Shown here: positions 50,654-60,052 of the stretch, piece after piece
Position numbering within the stretch: position 1 is the first letter of the stretch
How the letters are laid out: the number at the start of each line of letters is the position of its first letter
Source: Pseudomonas azotoformans
GTDB lineage: Bacteria > Pseudomonadota > Gammaproteobacteria > Pseudomonadales > Pseudomonadaceae
DNA: 64,000 nt
Assembly: GCF_001579805.1 (NCBI RefSeq)
Contig: NZ_CP014546.1
Coordinates: forward strand, 4,216,001-4,280,000
Direction: 5' to 3'
Notes under the pieces: model-generated
Told to the model about the DNA's origin: nothing
Seen by the model: the letters and a program-made list of their open reading frames with translations, nothing else
Database searches by the model: none
Made by a program: the position numbers and the translations under genes

Positions 50654-51583
50654 ATGAAGACCCCGATCCGTTTTACCGCCCTGGCCTTGTCCATGCTGCT
50701 CGCCAGCGGTGTTGCCTCGGCTGCTGATCTGAAGATAGGCGTGAGCATGTCCGCCTTCGATGACACCTTCCTGACCTACCTGCGCGAAGACATGGACAAG
50801 CAGGCCAAGTCCTATCCCAAGGGCGATGGCGTGCAATTGCAGTTCGAAGACGCGCGTGCCGACGTGGTCAAGCAACTGAGTCAGGTCGAGAACTTTATCA
50901 GTCAGAAAGTCGACGCGATCATCGTCAACCCGGTAGACACCGCGTCGACGGCCAACATCATCAAGGCCGCCACCGCAGCAAAAATCCCGCTGGTGTTTGT
51001 CAACCGTCGTCCTGACAGCCCGACATTGGCCCCAGGCGTCGCGGCAGTGACGTCCGACGACGTCGAGGCCGGCAAGTTGCAGATGCAGTACATCGCTGAA
51101 AAGCTCGGCGGCAAAGGCAACATCGTGATCCTGCTGGGCGACCTGGCGAACAACTCCACCACCAACCGCACCAAGGGCGTGAAGGAAGTCCTGACCCAGT
51201 ACCCCGGCATCAAGATCGAACAGGAACAGACCGGTATCTGGCTGCGTGACAAGGGCATGACCCTGGTCAACGACTGGCTGACCCAGGGCCGTGAGTTCAA
51301 CGCGGTGTTGGCTAACAACGATGAAATGGCCATCGGCGCGTCCATGGCCCTGAAGTCTGCGGGGAAGAAGGGCGTGTTGATCGCCGGTGTCGATGGCACG
51401 CCGGATGGACTGAACGCGATCACCAAGGGTGACATGACCGTGTCGGCCTTCCAGGACGCCAAGGGTCAGGCCGACAAGTCGGTGGAGACGGCGCGCAAGA
51501 TGGCCAAGAACGAGCCTATCGAGCAGAACGTGGTGATCCCGTTCCAGCTGATCACTCCGGACAACGTCAAAGACTTCAAATAG
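50654..51583 (+). CDS. Inositol ABC transporter, periplasmic binding protein
   Basis: A 309-residue type I periplasmic binding protein with a signal peptide (to about residue 23). Motifs include G-V-S-M-S-A-F-D-D-T and Q-K-V-D-A-I-I-V-N-P-V-D-T (ligand region), with N-N-D-E-M-A-I-G-A late in the protein. It resembles ribose/inositol-binding proteins of the CUT2 class. Inositol as ligand is inferred from the operon context and the adjacent ATPase and permease genes. AAAGTGGAG precedes the ATG. Confidence 0.85.
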   Translation: MKTPIRFTALALSMLLASGVASAADLKIGVSMSAFDDTFLTYLREDMDKQAKSYPKGDGVQLQFEDARADVVKQLSQVENFISQKVDAIIVNPVDTASTANIIKAATAAKIPLVFVNRRPDSPTLAPGVAAVTSDDVEAGKLQMQYIAEKLGGKGNIVILLGDLANNSTTNRTKGVKEVLTQYPGIKIEQEQTGIWLRDKGMTLVNDWLTQGREFNAVLANNDEMAIGASMALKSAGKKGVLIAGVDGTPDGLNAITKGDMTVSAFQDAKGQADKSVETARKMAKNEPIEQNVVIPFQLITPDNVKDFK

Positions 51584-51648
51584 TCCCTACATAACAACAA
51601 TAAGCCGGCAGGGCGGTCGTGCCCGCCCTGCCGATGGAGTACCTCCCT

Positions 51649-53202
51649 ATGCTCGCTCAAGCGACTGTCTCGCAGCCTCCCGGTATCCAGCCCCAGCCGC
51701 TGGAAGAACCCTACCTGCTGGAAATCGTCAATATCAGCAAAGGCTTTCCCGGCGTCGTGGCCCTGGCCGACGTGCAATTGCGGGTGCGCCCTGGCACCGT
51801 GCTGGCGCTGATGGGCGAGAACGGTGCGGGCAAGTCGACGCTGATGAAAATCATCGCCGGCATCTACCAGCCCGACGCCGGGGAAATCCGCCTGCGTGGC
51901 AAGCCGATCGTGTTTGAAACACCCCTGGCGGCCCAGAAGGCCGGGATCGCGATGATCCACCAGGAACTCAACCTGATGCCGCACATGAGCATCGCCGAGA
52001 ACATCTGGATCGGCCGCGAGCAGCTCAACAGCCTGCACATGGTCAACCACCGCGAAATGCACCGCTGCACTGCCGAATTGCTGGCGCGCCTGCGCATCAA
52101 CCTGGACCCCGAGGAACACGTGGGCAACCTGAGCATCGCCGAGCGGCAGATGGTCGAGATTGCCAAGGCGGTGTCCTACGACTCCGACATCCTGATCATG
52201 GATGAGCCGACATCGGCCATTACCGAGAAGGAAGTGGCCCACCTGTTTTCGATCATTGCCGACCTCAAGTCCCAGGGCAAAGGCATCGTCTACATCACCC
52301 ACAAAATGAACGAAGTGTTTGCCATCGCCGATGAAGTGGCGGTGTTCCGAGACGGCCACTACATCGGCCTGCAGCGCGCCGACAGCATGAACAGCGACAG
52401 CCTGATCTCGATGATGGTCGGCCGTGAACTGAGCCAGTTGTTCCCGGTGCGCGAGACGCCCATCGGCGACCTGTTGCTGACGGTGCGCGACCTGACGCTG
52501 GACGGCGTGTTCAAGGACGTGTCGTTCGACCTGCACGCCGGCGAAATCCTCGGTATCGCCGGCCTGATGGGCTCGGGCCGTACCAACGTGGCAGAAACCA
52601 TTTTTGGCATCACCCCCAGCAGCAGCGGCCAGATCACCCTGGATGGCAAGGCGGTGCGCATCACCGACCCGCACATGGCCATCGAAAAAGGCTTCGCGCT
52701 GTTGACCGAGGATCGCAAGCTCAGTGGCCTCTTCCCGTGCCTGTCGGTCCTGGAAAACATGGAAATGGCGGTGTTGCCGCACTACACCGGCAACGGCTTT
52801 ATCCAGCAGAAGGCCCTGCGCGCGCTGTGCGAAGACATGTGCAAGAAGCTGCGGGTGAAAACCCCGTCCCTTGAGCAGTGCATCGACACCTTGTCCGGCG
52901 GTAATCAGCAGAAGGCCTTGCTGGCGCGTTGGCTGATGACCAACCCGCGCCTGCTGATCCTCGATGAACCCACCCGTGGCATCGACGTGGGCGCCAAGGC
53001 GGAGATCTACCGATTGATCTCATTCCTCGCCAGCGAAGGCATGGCGGTGATCATGATTTCCTCCGAATTGCCCGAAGTGCTGGGCATGAGCGACCGGGTC
53101 ATGGTGATGCACGAAGGCGAATTGATGGGCACCCTGGACCGTAGCGAAGCGACCCAGGAAAAAGTCATGCAGTTGGCCTCCGGGATGACGGCAGTCCACT
53201 GA
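51649..53202 (+). CDS. Inositol ABC transporter, ATP-binding protein
   Basis: A 517-residue double ABC ATPase of the CUT2 (RbsA-like) class. Domain one has Walker [10 protein letters not shown], signature L-S-I-A-E-R-Q and Walker B L-I-M-D-E-P-T. Domain two has a degenerate Walker [10 protein letters not shown] and signature L-S-G-G-N-Q-Q, as usual for the class. The ATG at 51649 has GGAG 10 bases upstream; earlier in-frame starts at 51619 and 51634 are possible. Confidence 0.88.
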   Translation: MLAQATVSQPPGIQPQPLEEPYLLEIVNISKGFPGVVALADVQLRVRPGTVLALMGENGAGKSTLMKIIAGIYQPDAGEIRLRGKPIVFETPLAAQKAGIAMIHQELNLMPHMSIAENIWIGREQLNSLHMVNHREMHRCTAELLARLRINLDPEEHVGNLSIAERQMVEIAKAVSYDSDILIMDEPTSAITEKEVAHLFSIIADLKSQGKGIVYITHKMNEVFAIADEVAVFRDGHYIGLQRADSMNSDSLISMMVGRELSQLFPVRETPIGDLLLTVRDLTLDGVFKDVSFDLHAGEILGIAGLMGSGRTNVAETIFGITPSSSGQITLDGKAVRITDPHMAIEKGFALLTEDRKLSGLFPCLSVLENMEMAVLPHYTGNGFIQQKALRALCEDMCKKLRVKTPSLEQCIDTLSGGNQQKALLARWLMTNPRLLILDEPTRGIDVGAKAEIYRLISFLASEGMAVIMISSELPEVLGMSDRVMVMHEGELMGTLDRSEATQEKVMQLASGMTAVH

Positions 53203-53228
53203 CGTACAGAATAAGAAGGTGATTGGCT

Positions 53229-54251
53229 ATGAATGCAATAACGGACAACAAACCTGCGACGGTGCCCACTAAAAGTCGTCGACGCATGCCCACCGAGCTG
53301 AGCATCTTCCTGGTGCTGATCGGTATCGGCCTGGTCTTCGAGCTGTTTGGCTGGATCGTGCGGGACCAGAGTTTCCTGATGAACTCCCAGCGCTTGGTGC
53401 TGATGATCCTGCAAGTATCGATCATCGGCCTGCTGGCGATCGGCGTGACCCAGGTCATCATCACCACGGGGATTGATCTGTCCTCCGGCTCGGTGCTGGC
53501 GCTGTCGGCGATGATCGCCGCGAGTCTTGCCCAGACTTCCGACTTTTCCCGTGCGGTGTTCCCGAGCCTGACCGACTTGCCGGTATGGATCCCGGTGGCG
53601 ATGGGGTTGGGCGTGGGGCTGCTGGCGGGGGCGATCAACGGCAGCATCATCGCCGTCACCGGCATCCCGCCGTTCATTGCGACCCTGGGCATGATGGTCT
53701 CGGCCCGTGGCCTGGCGCGTTACTACACCGAAGGCCAGCCGGTGAGCATGCTCTCTGACTCGTACACGGCCATCGGCCATGGTGCGATGCCGGTGATCAT
53801 CTTCCTGGTGGTAGCGGTGATCTTCCATATCGCCCTGCGCTACACCAAGTACGGCAAGTACACCTACGCCATCGGCGGCAACATGCAGGCGGCGCGTACC
53901 TCGGGCATCAACGTCAAACGCCACTTGATCATCGTGTACAGCATCGCCGGCCTGCTGGCAGGTCTTGCTGGCGTGGTGGCCTCGGCACGTGCCGCCACCG
54001 GCCAGGCCGGCATGGGCATGTCCTATGAGCTGGATGCGATTGCGGCGGCGGTGATCGGCGGCACCAGCCTGGCGGGCGGAGTAGGGCGCATCACCGGCAC
54101 TGTGATCGGCGCGCTGATCCTTGGGGTGATGGCCAGCGGGTTTACCTTTGTCGGGGTGGACGCGTATATCCAGGACATCATCAAGGGCCTGATCATCGTG
54201 GTGGCGGTGGTAATCGACCAGTATCGCAACAAGCGCAAGCTAAAGCGCTGA
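53229..54251 (+). CDS. Inositol ABC transporter, permease
   Basis: A 340-residue inner-membrane permease with about eight to ten hydrophobic segments, typical of CUT2 importers: T-T-G-I-D-L-S-S-G-S-V, then P-P-F-I-A-T-L-G-M-M and the coupling-helix region R-Y-T-K-Y-G-K-Y-T-Y-A-I-G-G-N. It forms the membrane channel with the preceding ATPase and binding protein. The ATG at 53229 is preferred to a TTG at 53223; AAGG lies upstream. Confidence 0.9.
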   Translation: MNAITDNKPATVPTKSRRRMPTELSIFLVLIGIGLVFELFGWIVRDQSFLMNSQRLVLMILQVSIIGLLAIGVTQVIITTGIDLSSGSVLALSAMIAASLAQTSDFSRAVFPSLTDLPVWIPVAMGLGVGLLAGAINGSIIAVTGIPPFIATLGMMVSARGLARYYTEGQPVSMLSDSYTAIGHGAMPVIIFLVVAVIFHIALRYTKYGKYTYAIGGNMQAARTSGINVKRHLIIVYSIAGLLAGLAGVVASARAATGQAGMGMSYELDAIAAAVIGGTSLAGGVGRITGTVIGALILGVMASGFTFVGVDAYIQDIIKGLIIVVAVVIDQYRNKRKLKR

Positions 54252-54590
54252 AGCGCAGCGGCAAGCTTTAAGCCTCAAGCTGCAAGCAGGGCGAGTGTTT
54301 GCAGCTTGTCGCTTGCAGCTTGCGGCTTATAGCTGCTTCACGAACTTTCCTGCTATAAACGCACTCCGATGACCATTCGCCGAGCCCGTCCTGGTGCTTT
54401 TGGGGGTTATCTCGGAAAAATTGCCTGTCTTTTCAGTTGCTGCGCCCTCAAGTCGGCCTTAGACTGCCGCCCCTCGTAAATTGAGTGCCGGGTGGCGCTT
54501 GAAATGGATGGCGCCCTTCCGAGACCTGCAGAGGTCGGCCGGAACGCTCCCTTATTCGCCTTAATGCACGTATTTTTTATAGAGAAATCA
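54252..54590. repeat. Intergenic inverted repeat after the inositol operon
   Basis: An imperfect 25-30 bp inverted repeat (54257-54287 with 54311-54336) built from GCAAGCTTTAAGC / GCTTGCAGCTTGCGGC segments follows the permease. A smaller hairpin GACCTgcagAGGTC lies near 54523-54536. The rest holds the leader of the DksA-like gene. No gene is seen. Confidence 0.65.
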
Positions 54591-54995
54591 ATGACAAAGG
54601 AAAAGTTGCTGGCCATGCCGGCGGATGACTACATGAATGCCGAACAGCACGCTTTTTTCGAGCAGTTGCTGCAAGACATGAAAGTGGAACACCACGAGCG
54701 CATTGAACAGAACCGTATCGCCATTGAAAGCCTGGACACCCCGGCTGACCCGGCTGACGCTGCTTCCGTTGAAGAAGAGCGCACCTGGCTGGTCAACGCC
54801 ATTGACCGCGACCAGCGCATGCTGCCGCAGCTGGAGCGTGCACTGGAGCGCATCAAGGAAGATTCCTTCGGCTGGTGCGATGACAGCGGCGAACCTATTG
54901 GCCTCAAGCGCCTGCTGATCAGCCCGACCACCAAGTACTGCATCGAAGCGCAAGAGCGCCACGAGCAGATCGACAAGCATCAGCGCCAAGCCTGA
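54591..54995 (+). CDS. TraR/DksA-family protein with partial zinc motif
   Basis: A 134-residue protein with a coiled-coil N-terminal half (rich in E/Q/H) and the DksA globular end. The tip motif D-P-A-D-A-A-S is kept. The zinc finger has Cys in G-W-C-D-D-S-G and Y-C-I-E-A-Q, but the second and fourth Cys of the canonical C-x-x-C...C-x-x-C are Ser and Ala. It probably binds the secondary channel of RNA polymerase with altered zinc dependence. The ATG at 54591 has AGAGAAA upstream. Confidence 0.8.
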   Translation: MTKEKLLAMPADDYMNAEQHAFFEQLLQDMKVEHHERIEQNRIAIESLDTPADPADAASVEEERTWLVNAIDRDQRMLPQLERALERIKEDSFGWCDDSGEPIGLKRLLISPTTKYCIEAQERHEQIDKHQRQA

Positions 54996-55077
54996 TGCGG
55001 TGAAGCTGGGGGACCGTCCTGCGGTTTCCCAGGGAAAGACCCGTTACACCCGGTCTATTGATCTGTTGCAAGCTACC

Positions 55078-55110
55078 CCACTAAAGGCCCATGGATAATG
55101 GCCCGATAGT
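55078..55110 (+). promoter_or_regulatory. Possible FliA (sigma-28) promoter
   Basis: A TAAAG element at 55082 and a CCGATA element near 55105-55110 resemble the sigma-28 consensus (TAAAG...GCCGATAA) with about 12 bases between. It precedes a chemoreceptor gene, the expected target. An ATG at 55091 falls inside it, which argues for a later start. Confidence 0.4.
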
Positions 55111-55156
55111 GGCGTTTAATGCAGCGACAATAATGACAAGCAGTGGGGTAACGAAG

Positions 55157-56773
55157 ATGGCTGGAGACGGATCTCTGATGGGCGCAGCAGTGTCACCGCA
55201 AACGGTGGCGCGCGGGCTGCCCGGCTGGCTGACGCCACTGTTGCAGAGCACCGCCCTGGTGTTGGTCCTGCTTGGGTTGGCGCTCGCCAGCCTGCCGCTC
55301 TACCTTTGCCTGCCACTGGTTCTGCTGGTGATCTGGCTGCCTCGATTGAAAAGTCGCACACCTGTTATCGCATCTTCCGATGCCGTCGATGCCATCGGCG
55401 AATTGACGCGCGACCTGTCCTACACCACCAGTCATAACGCGTTGTCCGCCGCCGGTGTGGCCTATTCGGTCAAGCAACTGGCCGCGCGCGTGCAGTCGCA
55501 GCTGGGCGCGGCCAAGCAGATTGTCAGCAGTGCCGAGGTGATGATCGGCACCGAAAAGGTCACCTCCCAACTCAGCCGCGAAGCACTGGGTGCCGCCAGC
55601 CAGGCCCATCAACGCAGCACCGAAGGCCGCGAAGTGCTGGCCCAGTCGATCACCCGCATGCACCAGCTCAGCCAGCGTGCGAATGCCAGCCGTGAACTGA
55701 TCGAAGCCTTGAGCCTGCGCAGCGAGGAAATCCAGCGGGTGACCCTGGTGATCCAATCCATTGCCAGCCAGACCAATCTGCTGGCACTCAACGCGGCCAT
55801 TGAAGCGGCGCGGGCCGGCGAGCATGGGCGTGGGTTTGCGGTAGTTGCGGATGAAGTGCGTGGGTTGGCGGGGCGTACGGCCACGGCTACCGATGAAGTC
55901 GGGGTGATGGTCGCGGATATCCAGCAACGCACGGCCCAAGTGGTGGAGCAGATTCGCCAGCTCTCGGCGGACCTGCATACTGGCGTGGAGCAGGTGGAGC
56001 ACGCCGGTGAGCAGCTGCAAAGCATCGCCAGCCTGGCGGCGGATGTGGAAGGCCAGGTCAATGAGATCGCCCAGGGCACCGACACCAATCGCACCCAGCT
56101 CGACAGCTTGTTCCATGCCGTGGAACAGATGCGCAGCGATCTGGCTGTCAGTGATCAGCAAACCCGCCAACTGGCCGACGCCGCGGTGCAGATGGAAGGG
56201 CAGGCCGAAACCATCAGCGAGCGCTTGGCGGAAGTTGGGCTGGATGACTATCACCAGCGCATCTACGACCTGGCGCGCGAGGGGGCGAGCCGGATTGCTG
56301 CGCAATTCGAAGCCGACGTGCAGCAGAATCGGATCAGCCTGGATGACCTGTTCGACCGCAGCTATACGCCGATTGCCAACACCCGCCCGAGTAAGTACCA
56401 CACCCGCTTTGACGGCTACACCGACCAGGTGTTGCCGGCGATCCAAGAAGCGCTGCTGCCACGCCATGAAGGCTTGGTCTTTGCCATTGCCTGTACGCCC
56501 CAGGGCTACGTGCCGACGCATAACAAGGCGTTTTCCCACGCGCTGACCGGCGATGCGCAGGTGGATGCGGTGCAGAACCGCACCAAACGCAAATTCGAAG
56601 ACCGCACCGGAATCCGATGTGGCAGCCACCAGCAGGCCGTCTTGCTGCAAACCTATACCCGCGACACCGGAGAGCTGATGCACGACTTGTCGGTGCCGAT
56701 CATGGTCAAGGGCCGGCATTGGGGCGGCTTGCGCCTGGGCTATAAACCCGAAGCGGTGAAGGGCGGGCGCTAG
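55157..56773 (+). CDS. Methyl-accepting chemotaxis protein with C-terminal extra domain
   Basis: 538 residues from this start (up to 560 from ATG at 55091). Two adjacent hydrophobic segments near the N-terminus give a short hairpin with no periplasmic ligand domain and no recognisable HAMP. A signalling helix bundle follows with the conserved tip ([19 protein letters not shown]). The last 150 residues contain Y-H-T-R-F-D-G-Y-T and R-W-like sensory-fold features ([20 protein letters not shown]) and may be a cytoplasmic Cache/PAS-like sensor. It relays to the Che system. The start at 55157 is preferred because of GTGGGGTAACG upstream. Confidence 0.75.
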   Translation: MAGDGSLMGAAVSPQTVARGLPGWLTPLLQSTALVLVLLGLALASLPLYLCLPLVLLVIWLPRLKSRTPVIASSDAVDAIGELTRDLSYTTSHNALSAAGVAYSVKQLAARVQSQLGAAKQIVSSAEVMIGTEKVTSQLSREALGAASQAHQRSTEGREVLAQSITRMHQLSQRANASRELIEALSLRSEEIQRVTLVIQSIASQTNLLALNAAIEAARAGEHGRGFAVVADEVRGLAGRTATATDEVGVMVADIQQRTAQVVEQIRQLSADLHTGVEQVEHAGEQLQSIASLAADVEGQVNEIAQGTDTNRTQLDSLFHAVEQMRSDLAVSDQQTRQLADAAVQMEGQAETISERLAEVGLDDYHQRIYDLAREGASRIAAQFEADVQQNRISLDDLFDRSYTPIANTRPSKYHTRFDGYTDQVLPAIQEALLPRHEGLVFAIACTPQGYVPTHNKAFSHALTGDAQVDAVQNRTKRKFEDRTGIRCGSHQQAVLLQTYTRDTGELMHDLSVPIMVKGRHWGGLRLGYKPEAVKGGR

Positions 56774-56888
56774 GGATTATTGCCGTTTATGCAATGGAGC
56801 TATTCCGGGGATAGCTTTTTCCAACTGGAAGAAAACCGTAGCATGGCCAACATTGTTAGCCAGCTAACTAATGCTGCGGAGAAGCTCC

Positions 56889-57092
56889 ATGCAAAACAAA
56901 GTCGATGTCGCCGTGATGATTGGCAGTGGCGTACCCCAAACCCTGCGTGCGCTGGGCCAGAGGGCCTGCTGGGTGGTGTTGCTCAACGGTGAGCAACGCG
57001 GCACAGCGTTCTCCAGTCGCGATGAGGCGGAGGAGTGCAGGGCTGCCTGGCAGGCGCTGTTGCGCCTGGAACAGTCGGACAGCCTGCATTGA
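56889..57092 (+). CDS. Small conserved-looking protein, function unknown
   Basis: A 67-residue protein with a short beta strand (C-W-V-V-L-L) followed by a helix rich in E and A (S-S-R-D-E-A-E-E-C-R-A-A-W). The ATG at 56889 follows GGAG at 8 bases. No signal peptide or membrane segment. I do not recognise a family. It sits between the chemoreceptor gene and the minus-strand DUF2789 gene. Confidence 0.55.
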   Translation: MQNKVDVAVMIGSGVPQTLRALGQRACWVVLLNGEQRGTAFSSRDEAEECRAAWQALLRLEQSDSLH

Positions 57093-57099
57093 GACGGGT

Positions 57100-57336
57100 T
57101 TATTGCGATTGATGCAGGCGTTGATTCAGCTCATCCACGGGAATCGCCCATTCAGCGTCCTCGCGCAGCTCTTCTTTCAGAAAGGCTGCTTGCTGTTTAG
57201 ACCAGAACGGCGCATCGATCAGCTTTACATCTTCAGGCAAGGGATGCGCGACGATAAAGGCGTCGATGGCGTCCGGAGTTGAATCCAGGCCCAATTGTTC
57301 GAACAGGGTTTCAAGGGTAGGAATTGGCGCGTCCAT
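57100..57336 (-). CDS. DUF2789 family protein
   Basis: A 78-residue acidic protein matching the DUF2789 pattern: T-L-E-T-L-F-E-Q-L-G-L, then D-A-P-F-W-S-K-Q-Q-A-A-F-L, then W-A-I-P-V-D-E-L-N. Function unknown. The ATG at 57336 has GGAGAACGAT before it; an earlier codon at 57348 is less likely. Its stop is 7 bp from the convergent small gene. Confidence 0.8.
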   Translation of the reverse strand: MDAPIPTLETLFEQLGLDSTPDAIDAFIVAHPLPEDVKLIDAPFWSKQQAAFLKEELREDAEWAIPVDELNQRLHQSQ

Positions 57337-57404
57337 ATCGTTCTCCATGCAGGGTGGTGGTTGTACATGGGAGGGTGACGGAGCAACAGAGTTCTATCGG
57401 ATTG

Positions 57405-57635
57405 TCAGGAATTCAAGGCTCCGGCATCCACAGCAGCTTTCAGGGCCTTGGCGGATTCCTTGGCTGCGAGGGCAGCAGCGTCGACGGTTTTGAACCAGCG
57501 GTCCTTTTCCACTTGATGGGTGGTGACAGTGGTCAGCGGTGGCTTGGCCCGCATGATGATCACTGCTTGAAATTCACCGTCTACTTCCCTTGCGTCGCCA
57601 TGGATGAAAAATTCGCCGATATCAAATTCCGTCAC
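57405..57635 (-). CDS. Small protein with C-terminal helix, unknown function
   Basis: A 76-residue frame starting at GTG 57635 with AGGGAAGG 7-8 bases upstream; a longer frame to 57689 is open but lacks a ribosome site. The N-terminal half looks like beta strands (V-T-E-F-D-I-G-E-F-F-I), the end is an Ala-rich helix (A-A-L-A-A-K-E-S-A-K-A-L-K-A-A). It resembles in layout the next small gene at 57746-58021. Unknown function. Confidence 0.5.
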   Translation of the reverse strand: MTEFDIGEFFIHGDAREVDGEFQAVIIMRAKPPLTTVTTHQVEKDRWFKTVDAAALAAKESAKALKAAVDAGALNS

Positions 57636-57745
57636 GTAGAGCCTTCCCTTGGAGATAACTGCACTGGTGAAGCCTGGCCCGCAGGGCACACACTTCAGTG
57701 GACGGGCCAGTATGGCAGTTGTTGCAGGTCGGCGGCGCAGTTAAG

Positions 57746-58021
57746 TTATAGGGCGGATGAAACGACCGCTCCGTGAGGTGCCTGCAACTGGGCTTCAAGT
57801 GTCTTGGCCAGTTCACACGCCTTGACATGGCCGCTGCGAAAGCCTTTGATTCGGCCGCTGAGCACTTCACGGATATGGAAAAAGTTTTTGCCGGCAGGTA
57901 CGACTTGGTAAAGAACCGAATCCGGGTACCCGTCGAAGCCGCCCAAGCGGTAGTATTGAGCCTCGCCCTGGCATGATGAACGGGTGTGCGAAGACATTGC
58001 ATTGTAGGTTGATCGTTGCAT
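57746..58021 (-). CDS. Small protein, function unknown
   Basis: A 91-residue protein with the good ribosome site AAGGAGCAGGCC just before its ATG. The middle (Y-Q-V-V-P-A-G-K-N-F-F-H-I) looks beta-rich and the end is helical (K-A-C-E-L-A-K-T-L-E-A-Q-L). I do not recognise a family. The preceding region is an upstream gap of about 400 bp. Confidence 0.5.
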   Translation of the reverse strand: MQRSTYNAMSSHTRSSCQGEAQYYRLGGFDGYPDSVLYQVVPAGKNFFHIREVLSGRIKGFRSGHVKACELAKTLEAQLQAPHGAVVSSAL

Positions 58022-58417
58022 GGCCTGCTCCTTTCGATCGATCCGGTTGACTTGATTGCAACGTTTTGGGTGGTTTTGATCGGTGCTGCTGTTTTAGTAT
58101 TGTCGTCGGCGGCCAGCGCCCGGTTCCATGACAGCGTGTTTATTTGTGTTTGCATGTCGGAAAACCGCATTTTTAATTAGGTTATTTTCTGAAGTTGGTC
58201 GGCCCGTATTCTCGGGCTGTTGAACCTGTGATCTCCTGTGATGCCTGATGACCTTGCACAAGGTCCATCGCGTACGTCTGTACTAGTCTTATGGCGCGAC
58301 AGCGGGATCTTCTTCAGTTTTTTTCACAGAATGAGTGATGTAACCGAGCCGTAATGGCCGTTTTTTTGTGCTGCCCGCTCTGGCGGACGGCGCTCTTTTC
58401 GATGTGGGGGCGTTTCC
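58022..58417. other. Gene-free intergenic region
   Basis: 396 bp between two divergent genes. It contains a short GTTATTTTCTG stretch and several AT-rich patches suitable for promoters, but no ORF with a convincing start, no palindrome longer than about 8 bp that stands out, and no RNA structure that I can recognise. Confidence 0.35.
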
Positions 58418-58888
58418 TTGGCAGTCAGTAATCTGGATATGCACGCGTTGTTCGTGCTGGGTGATTTGCGCGCAAAGTTGGTCAAGCAGTTTCAATCCCG
58501 TTTTGTTTACATCACGGAGCAGACGCCGGAAGGCATCTACATCGCCGAGATCGACACCGAGGCGGCGATGGTTGTAGATGACAAGCCGCGTCTGGAACTC
58601 AAAGTCGGCGATCACTTTCGCGCAGCGGTATTGCCCAGCCGTGAAGGTGGCAAGTTCGAGCTAAAGTTTCGCGACATCAAGTTGACCGTCTATGGCCTCG
58701 GTGACTACGCCTTTGTGTCCTCGGCCGAAGGCCAAGGCATCGTGTTCAAGGAAGGTCACAGCGTGATGCTGGTATTTGCCGCCAACGAACAACTGCAGGA
58801 AGGCCTGACCAAGACCCTGAAGGCCGTGACCGGCAAGGCCGCCAAATGGCGCAAGGGTGAATTGGTCACGTTCAAGGCCAGCGAATAA
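58418..58888 (+). CDS. Conserved hypothetical protein
   Basis: A 156-residue soluble protein with no signal peptide, mainly alternating beta/alpha (F-V-Y-I-T-E-Q-T-P-E-G-I-Y, then L-P-S-R-E-G-G-K-F-E-L-K-F-R-D-I-K-L-T-V-Y-G-L-G-D-Y). The TTG at 58418 is used because GGGGGCG precedes it; an ATG at 58439 is possible but lacks a ribosome site. I do not know the family or function. Confidence 0.6.
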   Translation: MAVSNLDMHALFVLGDLRAKLVKQFQSRFVYITEQTPEGIYIAEIDTEAAMVVDDKPRLELKVGDHFRAAVLPSREGGKFELKFRDIKLTVYGLGDYAFVSSAEGQGIVFKEGHSVMLVFAANEQLQEGLTKTLKAVTGKAAKWRKGELVTFKASE

Positions 58889-58934
58889 GCATCAAATTCC
58901 TCGAACACCCGCTATCTCCCGGAACCTCTACTAC

Positions 58935-58952
58935 AGTTGAGTTGACTTAACT
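58935..58952. promoter_or_regulatory. 18-bp near-perfect dyad before the binding-protein gene
   Basis: AGTTGAGT-TG-ACTTAACT has arms matching at 7 of 8 positions. It lies 70 bp before the ATG of the ProX-type protein, the usual place of an operator. Confidence 0.4.
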
Positions 58953-59021
58953 ATTCAGAGGCTTCGCGCTTATGTAGCAAAGCCGTCCGCTGTCTGCTGC
59001 GATATCGCGAGGTGCAAGGGC

Positions 59022-60038
59022 ATGAAAGGATTGAGAACACTGTTGGCGGCGTCCGTGGCGACCTTGAGTTTGTCAATGACCGCACTGCCGGTTTCGGCCG
59101 CCGAGAAGCCAGTGCACTTTGCCGATTTGAACTGGGAAAGCGGCAGCCTGATTACCGAAGTGCTGCGAGTGATCGTCGAGAAGGGCTATGACTTGCCCAC
59201 CGACACCTTGCCTGGCACCACCATCACCCTGGAAACCGCCCTGGCGAAGAATGACATCCAGGTGATTGGCGAAGAATGGGCGGGCCGCAGCCCGGTGTGG
59301 GTCAAGGCCGAAGCCGAAGGCAAAGTGGTTGGGTTGGGCGACACGGTCAAAGGCGCGACCGAAGGCTGGTGGGTGCCGGAATACGTGGTGAAGGGCGACC
59401 CCGCCAAAGGCATCAAGCCCCTGGCGCCTGAACTCAAGAGCGTGAAGGACCTGGCGCGCTACAAAGACGTGTTCAAGGACCCGGAATCCCCCGGCAAGGG
59501 ACGCTTTCTCAACAGTCCCATCGGCTGGACCTCGGAAGTGGTCAATAAACAGAAGCTCAAGGCCTATGGGTTGGACGACAGCTATGTGAATTTCCGCAGT
59601 GGCTCGGGCGCGGCACTGGATGCCGAGATTGCCTCATCGATCCGCCGGGGCAAACCGGTGCTGTTCTATTACTGGTCGCCAACGCCGTTGATGGGGCGCT
59701 ACAAGTTGATCCAACTGGAAGAGCCGCCGTTTGATGCCGAGGCGTGGAAGACGCTGACGGATGCGGATAATCCTGATCCGAAGCCCACGCGCTCGTTGGC
59801 CTCTAAGTTGAGCATCGGGGTGTCGACGCCGTTCCAGAAGGAGCATCCGCAGATTGCGCAGTTCTTCGAGAAAGTCGAGTTTCCGATTGAGCCGCTGAAC
59901 AAAGCCTTGGCGACCATGAGTGAGAATCATACGGCGCCACGGGACGTGGCCCAGGCGTTTTTAAAGGAACACCCAGAAGTTTGGAAAGCCTGGTTGACTG
60001 AAGAGGTGGCGCAGAAAGTTGAGGCGAGTCTGAAGTAA
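59022..60038 (+). CDS. Glycine-betaine/choline-type periplasmic binding protein (ProX-like)
   Basis: A 338-residue type II periplasmic binding protein with a signal peptide (to about residue 27, ...P-V-S-A-A). Motifs include F-A-D-L-N-W-E-S-G-S near the N-terminus, I-G-E-E-W-A-G-R-S-P-V-W and Y-Y-W-S-P-T-P-L-M; the Trp and Tyr residues suit a quaternary-ammonium box. No permease or ATPase gene is adjacent, so it is an orphan. The ligand is inferred from family resemblance only. A perfect hairpin follows the stop. Confidence 0.8.
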   Translation: MKGLRTLLAASVATLSLSMTALPVSAAEKPVHFADLNWESGSLITEVLRVIVEKGYDLPTDTLPGTTITLETALAKNDIQVIGEEWAGRSPVWVKAEAEGKVVGLGDTVKGATEGWWVPEYVVKGDPAKGIKPLAPELKSVKDLARYKDVFKDPESPGKGRFLNSPIGWTSEVVNKQKLKAYGLDDSYVNFRSGSGAALDAEIASSIRRGKPVLFYYWSPTPLMGRYKLIQLEEPPFDAEAWKTLTDADNPDPKPTRSLASKLSIGVSTPFQKEHPQIAQFFEKVEFPIEPLNKALATMSENHTAPRDVAQAFLKEHPEVWKAWLTEEVAQKVEASLK

Positions 60039-60052
60039 GAATGCGCATACAT

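Noticed and set aside
55091..55156. Chemoreceptor start at ATG 55091
   Set aside because: That codon lies inside a possible sigma-28 promoter and lacks a ribosome site, so the later ATG at 55157 was preferred; this remains uncertain.
55193..56719. A 508-residue minus-strand frame over the chemoreceptor gene
   Set aside because: The plus strand encodes a recognisable chemoreceptor with its conserved tip; the minus-strand translation has no features.
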